Assembly (NCBI GenBank): GCA_002347485.1
Contig: DDXM01000025.1
Location: forward strand, 1 to 63,798
Direction: 5' to 3'
Length of the DNA: 63,798 nucleotides
Origin: Anaerolineaceae bacterium UBA2260
Lineage (GTDB): Bacteria; Chloroflexota; Anaerolineae; Anaerolineales; Anaerolineaceae
Of the stretch, positions 53,116 through 59,873 are shown piece by piece. The notes beneath the pieces were generated by a model. It saw nothing but the letters and a program-made list of their open reading frames with translations, ran no database searches and was not told the origin of the DNA. Position 1 is the first letter of the stretch, and every line of letters begins with the position of its first letter. The position numbers were made by a program, and so were the translations under genes.

Positions 53116-53630
53116 TTTTCCTCTCCTTTGTGCTCAATACCGACATAAATGCCGCCGATCAGCGCGGCCAGGAGCAGGATTGACGCAATTTCGAATGGGA
53201 TCAAATATCCCTCGGGATCAAGTAAAGCCAGACCGATTGCGGCAATATCCTGCTGACCGCCCGCCAGCGTTGAGGTCAGTGCCTGCCCTTGCGGCCAGGT
53301 GAACAACGCGAGCAGAATGCCAGCCAGGGCGATGACTGCGACAACCGCGGTGACGAGCCAGCGGCGGCTGGTTTGGTAAGTATCATCGATCGCATTTTGT
53401 GTAAGCATGATGGCAAACACGATCAGAATGGCAATCGCGCCAATGTAGAGCACGATCTGAATGATCACCAGGAAGCTGGCTTCAAGTAGCCCAAAGATCA
53501 CCGCGACCCCAAAAAACACCAGGATCAGCCATAATGCAGCGTGCAACAGCTTGCGCACGCTGACCATCATGACGCCCGCAAAGATCGTCACAGCCGCGGT
53601 GATGAGAAAGATCAATTGCATGGTGGTCAT
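53112..53630 (-). CDS. nuoJ: NADH-quinone oxidoreductase subunit J
   Basis: 172 residues with five membrane segments: LLHAALWLILVFFGVAVIFGLLEASFLVIIQIVLYIGAIAILIVFAIML is the diagnostic block, including the pi-bulge Tyr-Ile-Gly-Ala-Ile. ATGA overlaps at both ends link nuoH, nuoJ and nuoK. nuoI, normally between H and J, is absent. Confidence 0.95.
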   Translation of the reverse strand: MTTMQLIFLITAAVTIFAGVMMVSVRKLLHAALWLILVFFGVAVIFGLLEASFLVIIQIVLYIGAIAILIVFAIMLTQNAIDDTYQTSRRWLVTAVVAVIALAGILLALFTWPQGQALTSTLAGGQQDIAAIGLALLDPEGYLIPFEIASILLLAALIGGIYVGIEHKGEEK

Positions 53631-54859
53631 GAGTTCACCTCAGGCTCTTCAACAACGGTGCTTCTGATCGCCACCGGAACAGGGCGATCATCGCTAACCA
53701 CTTTGCGCGCCTTTTCATGTTGTTTGCGATAAAGCGTCACCAGCCGATCCGCGATGAGGAAGAGCACTATATTCGCACCGATGAGCAGCGCGACGCGTAA
53801 AAGACCTTGCCCGGCAGGCGCGGCTTTATCCACCACGGCGGTCACCAGCAGCGAGGCCAGCGCCAGCGGGGTGAGGTATTTCCAGGCGAATGCCATCATT
53901 TGGTCGATTCGCAAACGCGGAACTGTGAAACGGATGGTCACCGTAAGCAGGTAGACCAACGCGGTTTTGATCAGCAGGTAAAGGAAGCCAAGCGCCGGGT
54001 ATTGCTCCGCGCCAGGGCCGTTCCATCCGCCCAGGAAGAGCGTGGCAAAGATCATGGCGGAGGTAAAAGCGTGGAGAAAATCGGCGACATAGTACATGCC
54101 GAATTTCAAACCGGAATATTCAATGTTGAATCCAGCCACGATCTCCGAGTCCGCCTCCATCAGATCAAAAGGAGCGCGTCCGTTTTCCGCGATGGCAGCG
54201 ATGAAAAACACCAGCGCAGCGACTGGCGCCTGGAAGATGAACGCCACCTTTTGCGCGCTGGCAATGTCATTCAGTCCCATCGAACCCGCGAGCATCACGG
54301 GGATGAGCAGCGTGATGGCCATTGGCACTTCGTAGCTGAGTAAACTCGCCACCGCGCGAAAACCACCCAGCAGGGCGTATTTGTTGTTCGAGCTGAGACC
54401 GGCCATGATAATGCCGAGTTCACCAATGGAGCCGATGCCGATCAGGTAGAGCACACCGACGTTGATGTTGGTGCCAAACACTGTCGGTGAAAGGGGGATG
54501 ACCGCCCACAGCCCCAGAACGGCTGCCATTGCCAGCAAGGGCGCCAGGTTGTAAAGAAATTTGTCAGCCCCAACCGGCGTGATCAGTTCCTTGGTAAAGA
54601 TCTTGAGCATATCTGCGATCGTCTGAAAGATGCCCCAGGGTCCCACCCGGTTGGGTCCAAGTCTGTCCTGCACGCGGCCGCCAAGCTTTCGCTCCAACCA
54701 GATGAGCCCGATCGTAAAGATCATCGCCCCCAGAGCCAGCAAACCCGCTCCCAGGATGAACATAATGAACTGCACCCATATGGCAGGGATTCCCCACCCC
54801 GTTAGAACGCTGTTCAACCAGGTTGTGATGAATGTGATAGGGTCAGCAATAAATATCAT
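53627..54859 (-). CDS. nuoH: NADH-quinone oxidoreductase subunit H
   Basis: 410 residues, eight or nine membrane segments. Quinone-chamber signatures: WLERKLGGRVQDRLGPNRVGPWG and ENGRAPFDLMEADSEIVAGFNIEYSG. The 45-residue cytoplasmic tail (RLVTLYRKQHEKARKVVSDD...) is longer than usual. Anchors the soluble arm, whose genes are not here. 21 bp after the nuoA stop. Confidence 0.96.
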   Translation of the reverse strand: MIFIADPITFITTWLNSVLTGWGIPAIWVQFIMFILGAGLLALGAMIFTIGLIWLERKLGGRVQDRLGPNRVGPWGIFQTIADMLKIFTKELITPVGADKFLYNLAPLLAMAAVLGLWAVIPLSPTVFGTNINVGVLYLIGIGSIGELGIIMAGLSSNNKYALLGGFRAVASLLSYEVPMAITLLIPVMLAGSMGLNDIASAQKVAFIFQAPVAALVFFIAAIAENGRAPFDLMEADSEIVAGFNIEYSGLKFGMYYVADFLHAFTSAMIFATLFLGGWNGPGAEQYPALGFLYLLIKTALVYLLTVTIRFTVPRLRIDQMMAFAWKYLTPLALASLLVTAVVDKAAPAGQGLLRVALLIGANIVLFLIADRLVTLYRKQHEKARKVVSDDRPVPVAIRSTVVEEPEVNS

Positions 54860-54880
54860 GTTCCGCCACCATTAAAAGAC

Positions 54881-55237
54881 TCAAGACCATTCGAGCGCTC
54901 CCCTGCGCCAGGCGTACGCCAATCCCCCAGCCAGGACGAACACAAAGAGGATGACCTCGATAACCGCGAAAAACAACAATTGGTTGTACGCTACCGCGAA
55001 TGGAAACAGGAACACTGTTTCCACGTCGAAGATCAGGAACAGGATCGCGTAAAGGTAATACTGGGCTTTAAACTGGATGCGCGCTGGACCAACGGTCTCT
55101 ATACCGCATTCATAAATGGAGTTCTTTAAAGTTGAGGGCTTTTTCGGTGATAAGAGTGCTGCAGCGCCAATGGCTGCCGCGGGGATGAATAACGAAATCG
55201 CCAAAAAAATCGCGAGGTACAACCACTCTTGCAGCAT
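54881..55237 (-). CDS. nuoA: NADH-quinone oxidoreductase subunit A
   Basis: 118 residues from ATG 55237 (AGGAG 7 nt upstream); the earlier in-frame ATG adds unconserved residues. Three membrane segments; the loop YECGIETVGPARIQFKAQYYLYAILFLIFDVETVFLFPFAVA is diagnostic, with the conserved Cys and the acidic DVE. First gene of the nuo membrane-arm run, with a good promoter upstream. Confidence 0.96.
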   Translation of the reverse strand: MLQEWLYLAIFLAISLFIPAAAIGAAALLSPKKPSTLKNSIYECGIETVGPARIQFKAQYYLYAILFLIFDVETVFLFPFAVAYNQLLFFAVIEVILFVFVLAGGLAYAWRRGALEWS

Positions 55238-55274
55238 TCCCGCTCCTGTAATTCGTGGTATTTTGAACAAGAAA

Positions 55275-55302
55275 ATTTTATCACAAGAAAAAAATAATAC
55301 AA
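55275..55302 (-). promoter_or_regulatory. Promoter of the nuo membrane-arm operon
   Basis: Minus strand: TTGTAT (55297-55302), 16-bp spacer, TAAAAT (55275-55280) with a preceding TGA that makes it an extended -10. Leader of about 30 nt before ATG 55237. Confidence 0.7.
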
Positions 55303-55340
55303 CCGCAGGGCAGGTTATATTTTCCGTTTTAGAATAATTC

Positions 55341-55883
55341 CTAATTCGGTTTATGAAATATCATGCTGAGCAACCAGGCGAGTGATAAAACCCCCACGAT
55401 TCCAGCAGCGATCCTGATCGTTGCGATCCGCGACCCAAGGAACAGGACGGACTCAACGCGGAACTCCTTTGCCAACAATAGTTCCTGGCGTTCACCTGTT
55501 TCCAGCCAGAGCCACAAGGTCGCCGGGTAATTTGCGGCCCCCGCGACGCGAAAGATCCATTCCAGCCTGACTGGCGCTTCGCTTCGTATGCTTACATTAA
55601 CTACACCGATAGGCGAGATTTCATCAAATCCCGCTTCAACGCGAACCAGAAGGTTCGCAGATGGAACATCCGGGATACCCTCCAACTTGATGATCGCCTG
55701 GATTTTTCCCTTATCGCCAGCGTATACTTTAGTTGGAAGCGATAGGGACACATGACCGGAAGCCCCCCAACCGGTGGAGATTGGCAACTCTACCCGCTCA
55801 AAAGCAGAGTATTTTAAGGTTATCAGCAGAATCAACAGTGAGGCTGCGAACGACAGGATACAGATCAACTTTGTTTTTCCCAT
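55341..55883 (-). CDS. Membrane-anchored beta-rich protein, unknown function
   Basis: 180 residues from ATG 55883. N-terminal membrane segment ICILSFAASLLILLITL, an extracytoplasmic beta-sandwich-like domain (WGASGHVSLSLPTKVYAGDKGKIQAIIKLEG...), and a C-terminal membrane segment IAAGIVGVLSLAWLLSMIF. No family recognised. Predicted leaderless (-10 box 6 nt upstream). Confidence 0.6.
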   Translation of the reverse strand: MGKTKLICILSFAASLLILLITLKYSAFERVELPISTGWGASGHVSLSLPTKVYAGDKGKIQAIIKLEGIPDVPSANLLVRVEAGFDEISPIGVVNVSIRSEAPVRLEWIFRVAGAANYPATLWLWLETGERQELLLAKEFRVESVLFLGSRIATIRIAAGIVGVLSLAWLLSMIFHKPN

Positions 55884-55889
55884 CTTTTG

Positions 55890-55895
55890 ATTATA
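55890..55895 (-). promoter_or_regulatory. -10 box, predicted leaderless
   Basis: TATAAT on the minus strand, 6 nt before ATG 55883, directly after the T-tract of the preceding terminator. Confidence 0.55.
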
Positions 55896-55902
55896 CCGGC
55901 GT

Positions 55903-55928
55903 AAAAAAAACCGGCGCATCAGCACCGG
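55903..55928 (-). terminator. Terminator of the SHOCT-like/DUF4097 operon
   Basis: Minus strand stem CCGGTGC / GCGCCGG (55922-55928, 55911-55917; one GT pair), loop TGAT, then eight T. Confidence 0.85.
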
Positions 55929-55946
55929 CAACTGGGAAAAATGAGC

Positions 55947-56573
55947 TTAACGGGCAATGGTGATATATACCTGGTCGCCATCTTCCTTATCATCCACTTC
56001 AATTTGAAACGGCTCCCCGCGCTTTAATGCCGCTTCGACCTCGCTGAGCATTTCCTCCAGCCCCTTTTCTTTCAGATCTGCCGGTATGTACCGCCCAAAT
56101 GTCCGGATGCCCCAGGAGATCAGCTTGAGCGGAACCGGGATGGCGATATTGATCTTCTGGGTCTTGCCGGATTCACGCGTGAACACTTTCAGGTGCATCC
56201 ACGGAGAGTCGAGCAAAATCCAACCGAAGACCATCAGCAGTACTCCCAGGATGAACGGAAGCCATGATAACCAAAATCCCCAGCCCAACCCCGCACGTTC
56301 ATATCCCCGGTATGCCGACAAGGCTGAAAATCCCGTCAGCACCGCACCGCCGATCAGGATCAGGCTCCACAACGCTTTCCACCAGCCGGAAACCTGCGGG
56401 GATTCAGCATTGTCTACATGGTTCACGGGTGGGATCGGGTCAAACACCTCTACTTCAGGTGCAGCCTCACGACCGCGGTCAAGAATACCGATCAAGTCGG
56501 AGCCTTCTTCGGCGGTCAATGTACCGTCTTCCACCCTTTTTAAGATCTCGAATCTCGATTCTTCTGAGGTCAT
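55947..56573 (-). CDS. Membrane protein with N-terminal SHOCT-like motif
   Basis: 208 residues. The first 30 residues (FEILKRVEDGTLTAEEGSDLIGIL) are a SHOCT-like helix-turn-helix unit. Two membrane segments follow (ALWSLILIGGAVLTGFSAL and FWLSWLPFILGVLLMVFGWILL), then a cytosolic-type domain ending in GEPFQIEVDDKEDGDQVYITIAR. Downstream of and co-transcribed with the DUF4097-like gene (9 bp gap), which has the same SHOCT-like unit at its C-terminus. Function unknown. Confidence 0.65.
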   Translation of the reverse strand: MTSEESRFEILKRVEDGTLTAEEGSDLIGILDRGREAAPEVEVFDPIPPVNHVDNAESPQVSGWWKALWSLILIGGAVLTGFSALSAYRGYERAGLGWGFWLSWLPFILGVLLMVFGWILLDSPWMHLKVFTRESGKTQKINIAIPVPLKLISWGIRTFGRYIPADLKEKGLEEMLSEVEAALKRGEPFQIEVDDKEDGDQVYITIAR

Positions 56574-56582
56574 GTTTGTCTC

Positions 56583-57731
56583 CTAATGATCCAAAGCAGA
56601 GAGAAGCTGGTCCGCTTCCTCCGCGGTGATCTTTTTTTCCTGCAGCATTTTCAACACAAGCAGCAGCTCTTCATCTGTCGATTTCGTGATGGGGTTTAGC
56701 TGCCTCTCCACAGGGGTGCCAAAGCTGATGCCGACATGTTTGCCGTTGCGCTCCACATTCACACCGGTGTGATCGATCATCACGCCATTCGATTCCAATT
56801 TTCCCATGGCTTTTTCAATTTTCGCGCGTGCTTTTTCAGCCGAGAGGCTGGCTGAACGTGTTGCCCACTTCATATGATTCATCGAGTTACCAATGCTCTC
56901 GCGGATCTGCTTTTCAAGGTCAGCGCCAAAAGTTTTCCAATCGTTAACCGAATCTTCGAAAACCTCGTCGAAATCCACAGCCAAAGTTGCCTCGTCGGTT
57001 ACCACAATATCGCCGCCCGCTATGATTTGCAGAACATTCCCGCCTTCACCCAATGGCAACGATAACTGGTCGGACTCTTCCCAATCCCCTTCCTGTCCGG
57101 CTGCACGCACTCGTATGGAATTTCCTTTGCTGTGCATCTCCAATTGCCCCTGCGCATCTTTGGGTACTACCAAACGGACATCACCACCCGCATTCACAAC
57201 GGCTTTTGGTAATTGAGCTGTATTAAATTCCACTTCCGCGTCTCCGCCTGCCGACAGGTTCACCTCACCGCTCATCTGCAACACGCGCGCATCTCCACCG
57301 ATCGAACCCGTGGAAAGCGATTGGATCTGCCTGCCGTACAGGTCTCCACCAACACGCGAGACTTCCATTCCGTCCCCCGCACTGTTGATGTGCAAATCGC
57401 CGCCAACGGATTCAATCGAAGCCCCGCCAAGATTCTGGATCACCAGGTCTCCCCCCACCTTGCCAACGATCACCCGACCCTTCAACCCAGACAACGACGC
57501 ATCGCCTCCCACTTTTTCGATCGTGACCATCATCCCAGACGGGATTTGCAGATGGCAGTCGCTGGTGGCTTTGATTTCGCTTTTTCCGCCAGCTTCGGTG
57601 TAACGAAACGAGTCACTCTGACGAACAACCGAGATCAAAATGCTGCTGTCAGTGCCCTCCACAAAAAGATCCTCAGACGCCTTGATGTTCAATTTGTTTT
57701 CCAATTTGAGCGGGATGGATACCTGTTTCAT
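56583..57731 (-). CDS. DUF4097-like GGD-repeat protein with SHOCT-like tail
   Basis: 382 residues. Residues about 60-250 form a repetitive beta-helix-like ladder: VGGDASLSGLKG, VGGDLVIQNLGG, VGGDLHINSAGD, VGGDLYGRQIQS, IGGDARVLQMSG, spaced about 20 residues, typical of DUF4097/adhesin-like putative polymer-forming proteins. Helical segment 260-320, then a C-terminal SHOCT-like unit EELLLVLKMLQEKKITAEEADQLLSAL. No signal peptide. In Firmicutes similar gene pairs act in envelope stress; here inferred. Strong promoter at 57778-57805. Confidence 0.7.
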   Translation of the reverse strand: MKQVSIPLKLENKLNIKASEDLFVEGTDSSILISVVRQSDSFRYTEAGGKSEIKATSDCHLQIPSGMMVTIEKVGGDASLSGLKGRVIVGKVGGDLVIQNLGGASIESVGGDLHINSAGDGMEVSRVGGDLYGRQIQSLSTGSIGGDARVLQMSGEVNLSAGGDAEVEFNTAQLPKAVVNAGGDVRLVVPKDAQGQLEMHSKGNSIRVRAAGQEGDWEESDQLSLPLGEGGNVLQIIAGGDIVVTDEATLAVDFDEVFEDSVNDWKTFGADLEKQIRESIGNSMNHMKWATRSASLSAEKARAKIEKAMGKLESNGVMIDHTGVNVERNGKHVGISFGTPVERQLNPITKSTDEELLLVLKMLQEKKITAEEADQLLSALDH

Positions 57732-57777
57732 GATTCCTCTTTTCCTGTCTGGTATTTCACGGTGATGATTTTAAATA

Positions 57778-57805
57778 ATTTTAACAAATTTTGGAATTTT
57801 GTCAA
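57778..57805 (-). promoter_or_regulatory. Promoter of the DUF4097-like operon
   Basis: Minus strand TTGACA (57800-57805), 16-bp spacer, TAAAAT (57778-57783). The spacer is an imperfect dyad (ACAAAATT...AAATTTGT) that could bind a regulator. Confidence 0.8.
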
Positions 57806-58139
57806 TACCTAATTCAATATTATTTCATTTTATTGAGTTGATTATTAATTATATTTATTTATGATTTTACTTAATTATTAACAAGACAATCCCGTTGATC
57901 ATGAAAGGTAATTAATGAGGATCGAAAACCGTAGAAGCCATTTGAGTATAACTTTGGGGTAAAGGACTGATTTGTGAATAAGAGCATGCGCGTTGTCCTT
58001 GCCAGAGAGAAACCATTCCTCGTCTGCGGGCTCTCTTTCAAGTAAATTTTGCATTTGCATTTTTTAAATTACCTGTACAATTAAAATAGGTAATGGATTT
58101 CACTGGGTCTACCAATTGTTTAGATAAAAGGAGAAAATC
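57806..58139. other. AT-rich intergenic region
   Basis: Bases 57806-57890 are extremely A+T-rich, upstream of the minus-strand promoter, and could act as an UP element or curved DNA. 57891-58067 shows nothing I can assign. 58068 onward is the control region of the small membrane gene. No coding frame of note. Confidence 0.5.
58068..58094 (+). promoter_or_regulatory. Inverted repeat flanking -10-like boxes
   Basis: ATTACCT (58068-58074) and AGGTAAT (58088-58094) form a perfect 7-bp dyad around TACAAT and TAAAAT. Tandem TTGCAT elements precede it. Possible operator of the gene at 58140. Confidence 0.5.
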
Positions 58140-58304
58140 ATGAAATTAACTCCACCTAAAACAATCACTTGGCTCGTCGCATTGATCGCCGGTGTGCTCG
58201 GGATCATCGGATACCTTGGGGGCTTTTTCGGGGATTTCGCGTTCTGGCTGCTCGTGATCGGTTTTGCCCTGCTCATTTTCTCGACCCTGTTGAAAGATCT
58301 CTAA
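58140..58304 (+). CDS. 54-residue membrane protein
   Basis: ATG 58140 with AAAGGAG 7 nt upstream; stop TAA 58302-58304. Translation begins MKLTPPKTITWLVALIAG and has two hydrophobic segments (WLVALIAGVLGIIGYLGGFF and FAFWLLVIGFALLIFSTLL) joined by GD, ending KDL. Strong ribosome-binding site, own control region and terminator make it a real gene. Similar tiny two-helix proteins are common in Anaerolineae genomes; function unknown. Confidence 0.75.
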   Translation: MKLTPPKTITWLVALIAGVLGIIGYLGGFFGDFAFWLLVIGFALLIFSTLLKDL

Positions 58305-58360
58305 AACCGGGTTTTTTACCGCTTAAAACGGTCAAAAGATCCAGTTGGAAATTACCTGAA

Positions 58361-58386
58361 AAATCCGGCGCTGCCGGATTTTTTCT
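58361..58386 (+). terminator. Terminator of the 54-residue gene
   Basis: AAATCCGGC / GCCGGATTT (58361-58369, 58373-58381) with a tight loop, then TTTTTC. Confidence 0.85.
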
Positions 58387-58425
58387 ATTTAGGCAAACTA
58401 CCTGTATTTCGCATGCTACGCCATG

Positions 58426-58459
58426 AAAAATCAAGAAAGCCGGTTATCCGGCTCTCTTG
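58426..58459 (-). terminator. Terminator of the PadR operon
   Basis: Stem CAAGAGAGCCGG / CCGGCTTTCTTG on the minus strand (58448-58459, 58432-58443, one mismatch), loop ATAA, then ATTTTTC. Confidence 0.75.
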
Positions 58460-58493
58460 TTTTGGCTTGTTTGGATACGGTACTGTTAGGGGA

Positions 58494-59099
58494 TTAGATT
58501 CTGCTGGCGATCAGTATCACGTACCAGCCCAGGCTTAGCAGGGTGGCGGCGATGATGAATCCCCTGTAAAGTACACTAACCTGCCGTGCTTTCAGTCTCA
58601 TGGTGAATCCTTCCTCTTTTTGCAGATCGATGCTAACCACTGGAACCAGCAGCAAGATGAACGCCAGCAGCGGTCCCAGGTAGCCCACCACATCCAGCAG
58701 CGTGACGAAGACACGCGCCGGGTTTTCACCCAACAGCAGCAGATACGAGTCTTTCATCTGCCAGTTGAAGAACAGCCTGGAAAGGCTCGGCGTGAACATG
58801 AAGACCCACAACGCCAGAATTGCGATGCCCCCAATCACCCACACTATTGGATTCTTTTTCATTTCCTGTCTCCTTTGATCAAAATTCGCCTGAGTTAAAC
58901 CTGATAGCAGGTCGATGATGATGAAAATCTTTTGCGCCAGCCCGTTTCGATTGGGTAATCCGTCGCGCTGCATGTCACTGATCGTAAGGATCATTTCCCC
59001 CATAAAGCGTTGCTTAAACTCGGTGGGGTAGAAACTGAGCAGCTTTTTAATGAGCGGGTCGATTTCACGCATGGGTTCGCTTAACTGACTGGAATTCAT
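58494..59099 (-). CDS. PadR-partner membrane protein (HAAS-like N-terminus)
   Basis: 201 residues. Cytoplasmic N-terminus with LLSFYPTEFKQRFMGEMILTISDM, the YP.EFR.RFG-type segment often found in proteins encoded with PadR regulators (HAAS-like). Four hydrophobic stretches follow: WVIGGIAILALWVFMF, VTLLDVVGYLGPLLAFILLLVPVVS and GFIIAATLLSLGWYVILIA among them. Start overlaps the PadR stop (ATGA). Probably a sensor or transporter-like partner of the regulator; unknown mechanism. Confidence 0.7.
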   Translation of the reverse strand: MNSSQLSEPMREIDPLIKKLLSFYPTEFKQRFMGEMILTISDMQRDGLPNRNGLAQKIFIIIDLLSGLTQANFDQRRQEMKKNPIVWVIGGIAILALWVFMFTPSLSRLFFNWQMKDSYLLLLGENPARVFVTLLDVVGYLGPLLAFILLLVPVVSIDLQKEEGFTMRLKARQVSVLYRGFIIAATLLSLGWYVILIASRI

Positions 59100-59455
59100 A
59101 GCGTGCTCCCGTCAGTTTCGCGGACCAGCTTTTTTGCGCGCAATTGCTCCGCCAGCAGGTTGATCCTTTCCGCTTCGTCCTGCAGTGCTTCCCTGCCCTT
59201 ACCGGTCAGGCGGTAATACCTGCGGCGTTGATCGGTCTGTGGGATCCCTTCGGTATTGACCACCTCAATGATCAAGCCATCCTCCAGCATCCTCTTGATC
59301 GTGCCGTACAGCGTCCCTGGGCCCATGCGAAACCTGCCATTGGTATTCTTAAAAACCAATTGCATGATGCGGTACCCGTGCTGATCCCCTTCCGACAAAG
59401 CGAGAAGGATATGAAAAACCGCCTGGGTTAATGGAATGATTGGTTTTTCTGTCAT
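59096..59455 (-). CDS. PadR family transcriptional regulator
   Basis: 119 residues from ATG 59455. Winged-helix DNA-binding domain: LTQAVFHILLALSEGDQHGYRIMQLV, FRMGPGTLYGTIKRMLEDGLI (recognition helix) and RRRYYRLTGKGREAL (wing), then a short C-terminal dimer helix. PadR proteins repress genes through ATGT/ACAT-like dyads. A 32-bp dyad sits directly in front of its own start, so autoregulation is likely. Confidence 0.92.
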   Translation of the reverse strand: MTEKPIIPLTQAVFHILLALSEGDQHGYRIMQLVFKNTNGRFRMGPGTLYGTIKRMLEDGLIIEVVNTEGIPQTDQRRRYYRLTGKGREALQDEAERINLLAEQLRAKKLVRETDGSTL

Positions 59456-59459
59456 ATTT

Positions 59460-59491
59460 ATATCCGTAGTTGTTATAACCGTTACAGATAT
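59460..59491 (-). promoter_or_regulatory. Operator dyad and promoter of padR
   Basis: On the minus strand, half-sites ATATC-N-GTA and TAC-N-GATAT flank a central GTTATAAC palindrome (24 of 32 positions symmetric). A TTGCTA -35 with 16-bp spacing to TATAAC places the dyad across the promoter, as expected for a self-repressing PadR. Confidence 0.7.
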
Positions 59492-59873
59492 AATAGCAAA
59501 ATACAATCCCTTTGTCAACCCCCAATTTTCACAACACTTCTGTTTACGTGAACTAACGACACAAAAGTGTCGCGATGATCGGGAGCGCTAAAGCGCTGCT
59601 GTAAAGCGGTATCCCACCCCCTCCTCCAATAGCCAGGTTAGGCCGTATGCGATCTCGATGACTGTTTCATCCTCCGCAGCCAGCTCGGCTTCGCGCTGCT
59701 TGAGTTGTAATCTGAGTAGTTCGATCTCGTGCGCTCTGTCGGACCTGGGATTGCTGCCTGATGAACAAGACGCGCCTCAAAATTATTGTACGATTTTCAC
59801 GCCCGCGCTTCAATCATTGGTTCTCAAATCTGGGAGTTCAATTGATGAGAATAGATAGGGCCTTCAAGAGCGC
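59492..59873. other. 382-bp gap with a decayed frame
   Basis: Contains the possible gene fragment at 59588-59776 and the words CTAAAGCGCTG and CTGTAAAGCGG. Nothing else assignable on either strand; a plus-strand frame at 59658-59858 is low-complexity Ser-rich shadow of the fragment. Confidence 0.4.
59588..59776 (-). pseudogene. Possible gene remnant (helical C-terminus)
   Basis: A minus-strand frame reads HEIELLRLQLKQREAEL then AAEDETVIEIAYGLTWLLE and ends EEGVGYRFTAAL at a TAG. The amphipathic helix and later Trp/Tyr-containing tail look protein-like, but the frame opens after a TGA with no usable start codon before the helix. Perhaps a truncated or frame-shifted small gene. Confidence 0.35.

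Noticed and set aside
58169..58426. 85-codon plus-strand open frame (MARRIDRRCARD...)
   Set aside because: Overlaps the 54-residue membrane gene in another frame, Arg-rich shadow without ribosome-binding site.
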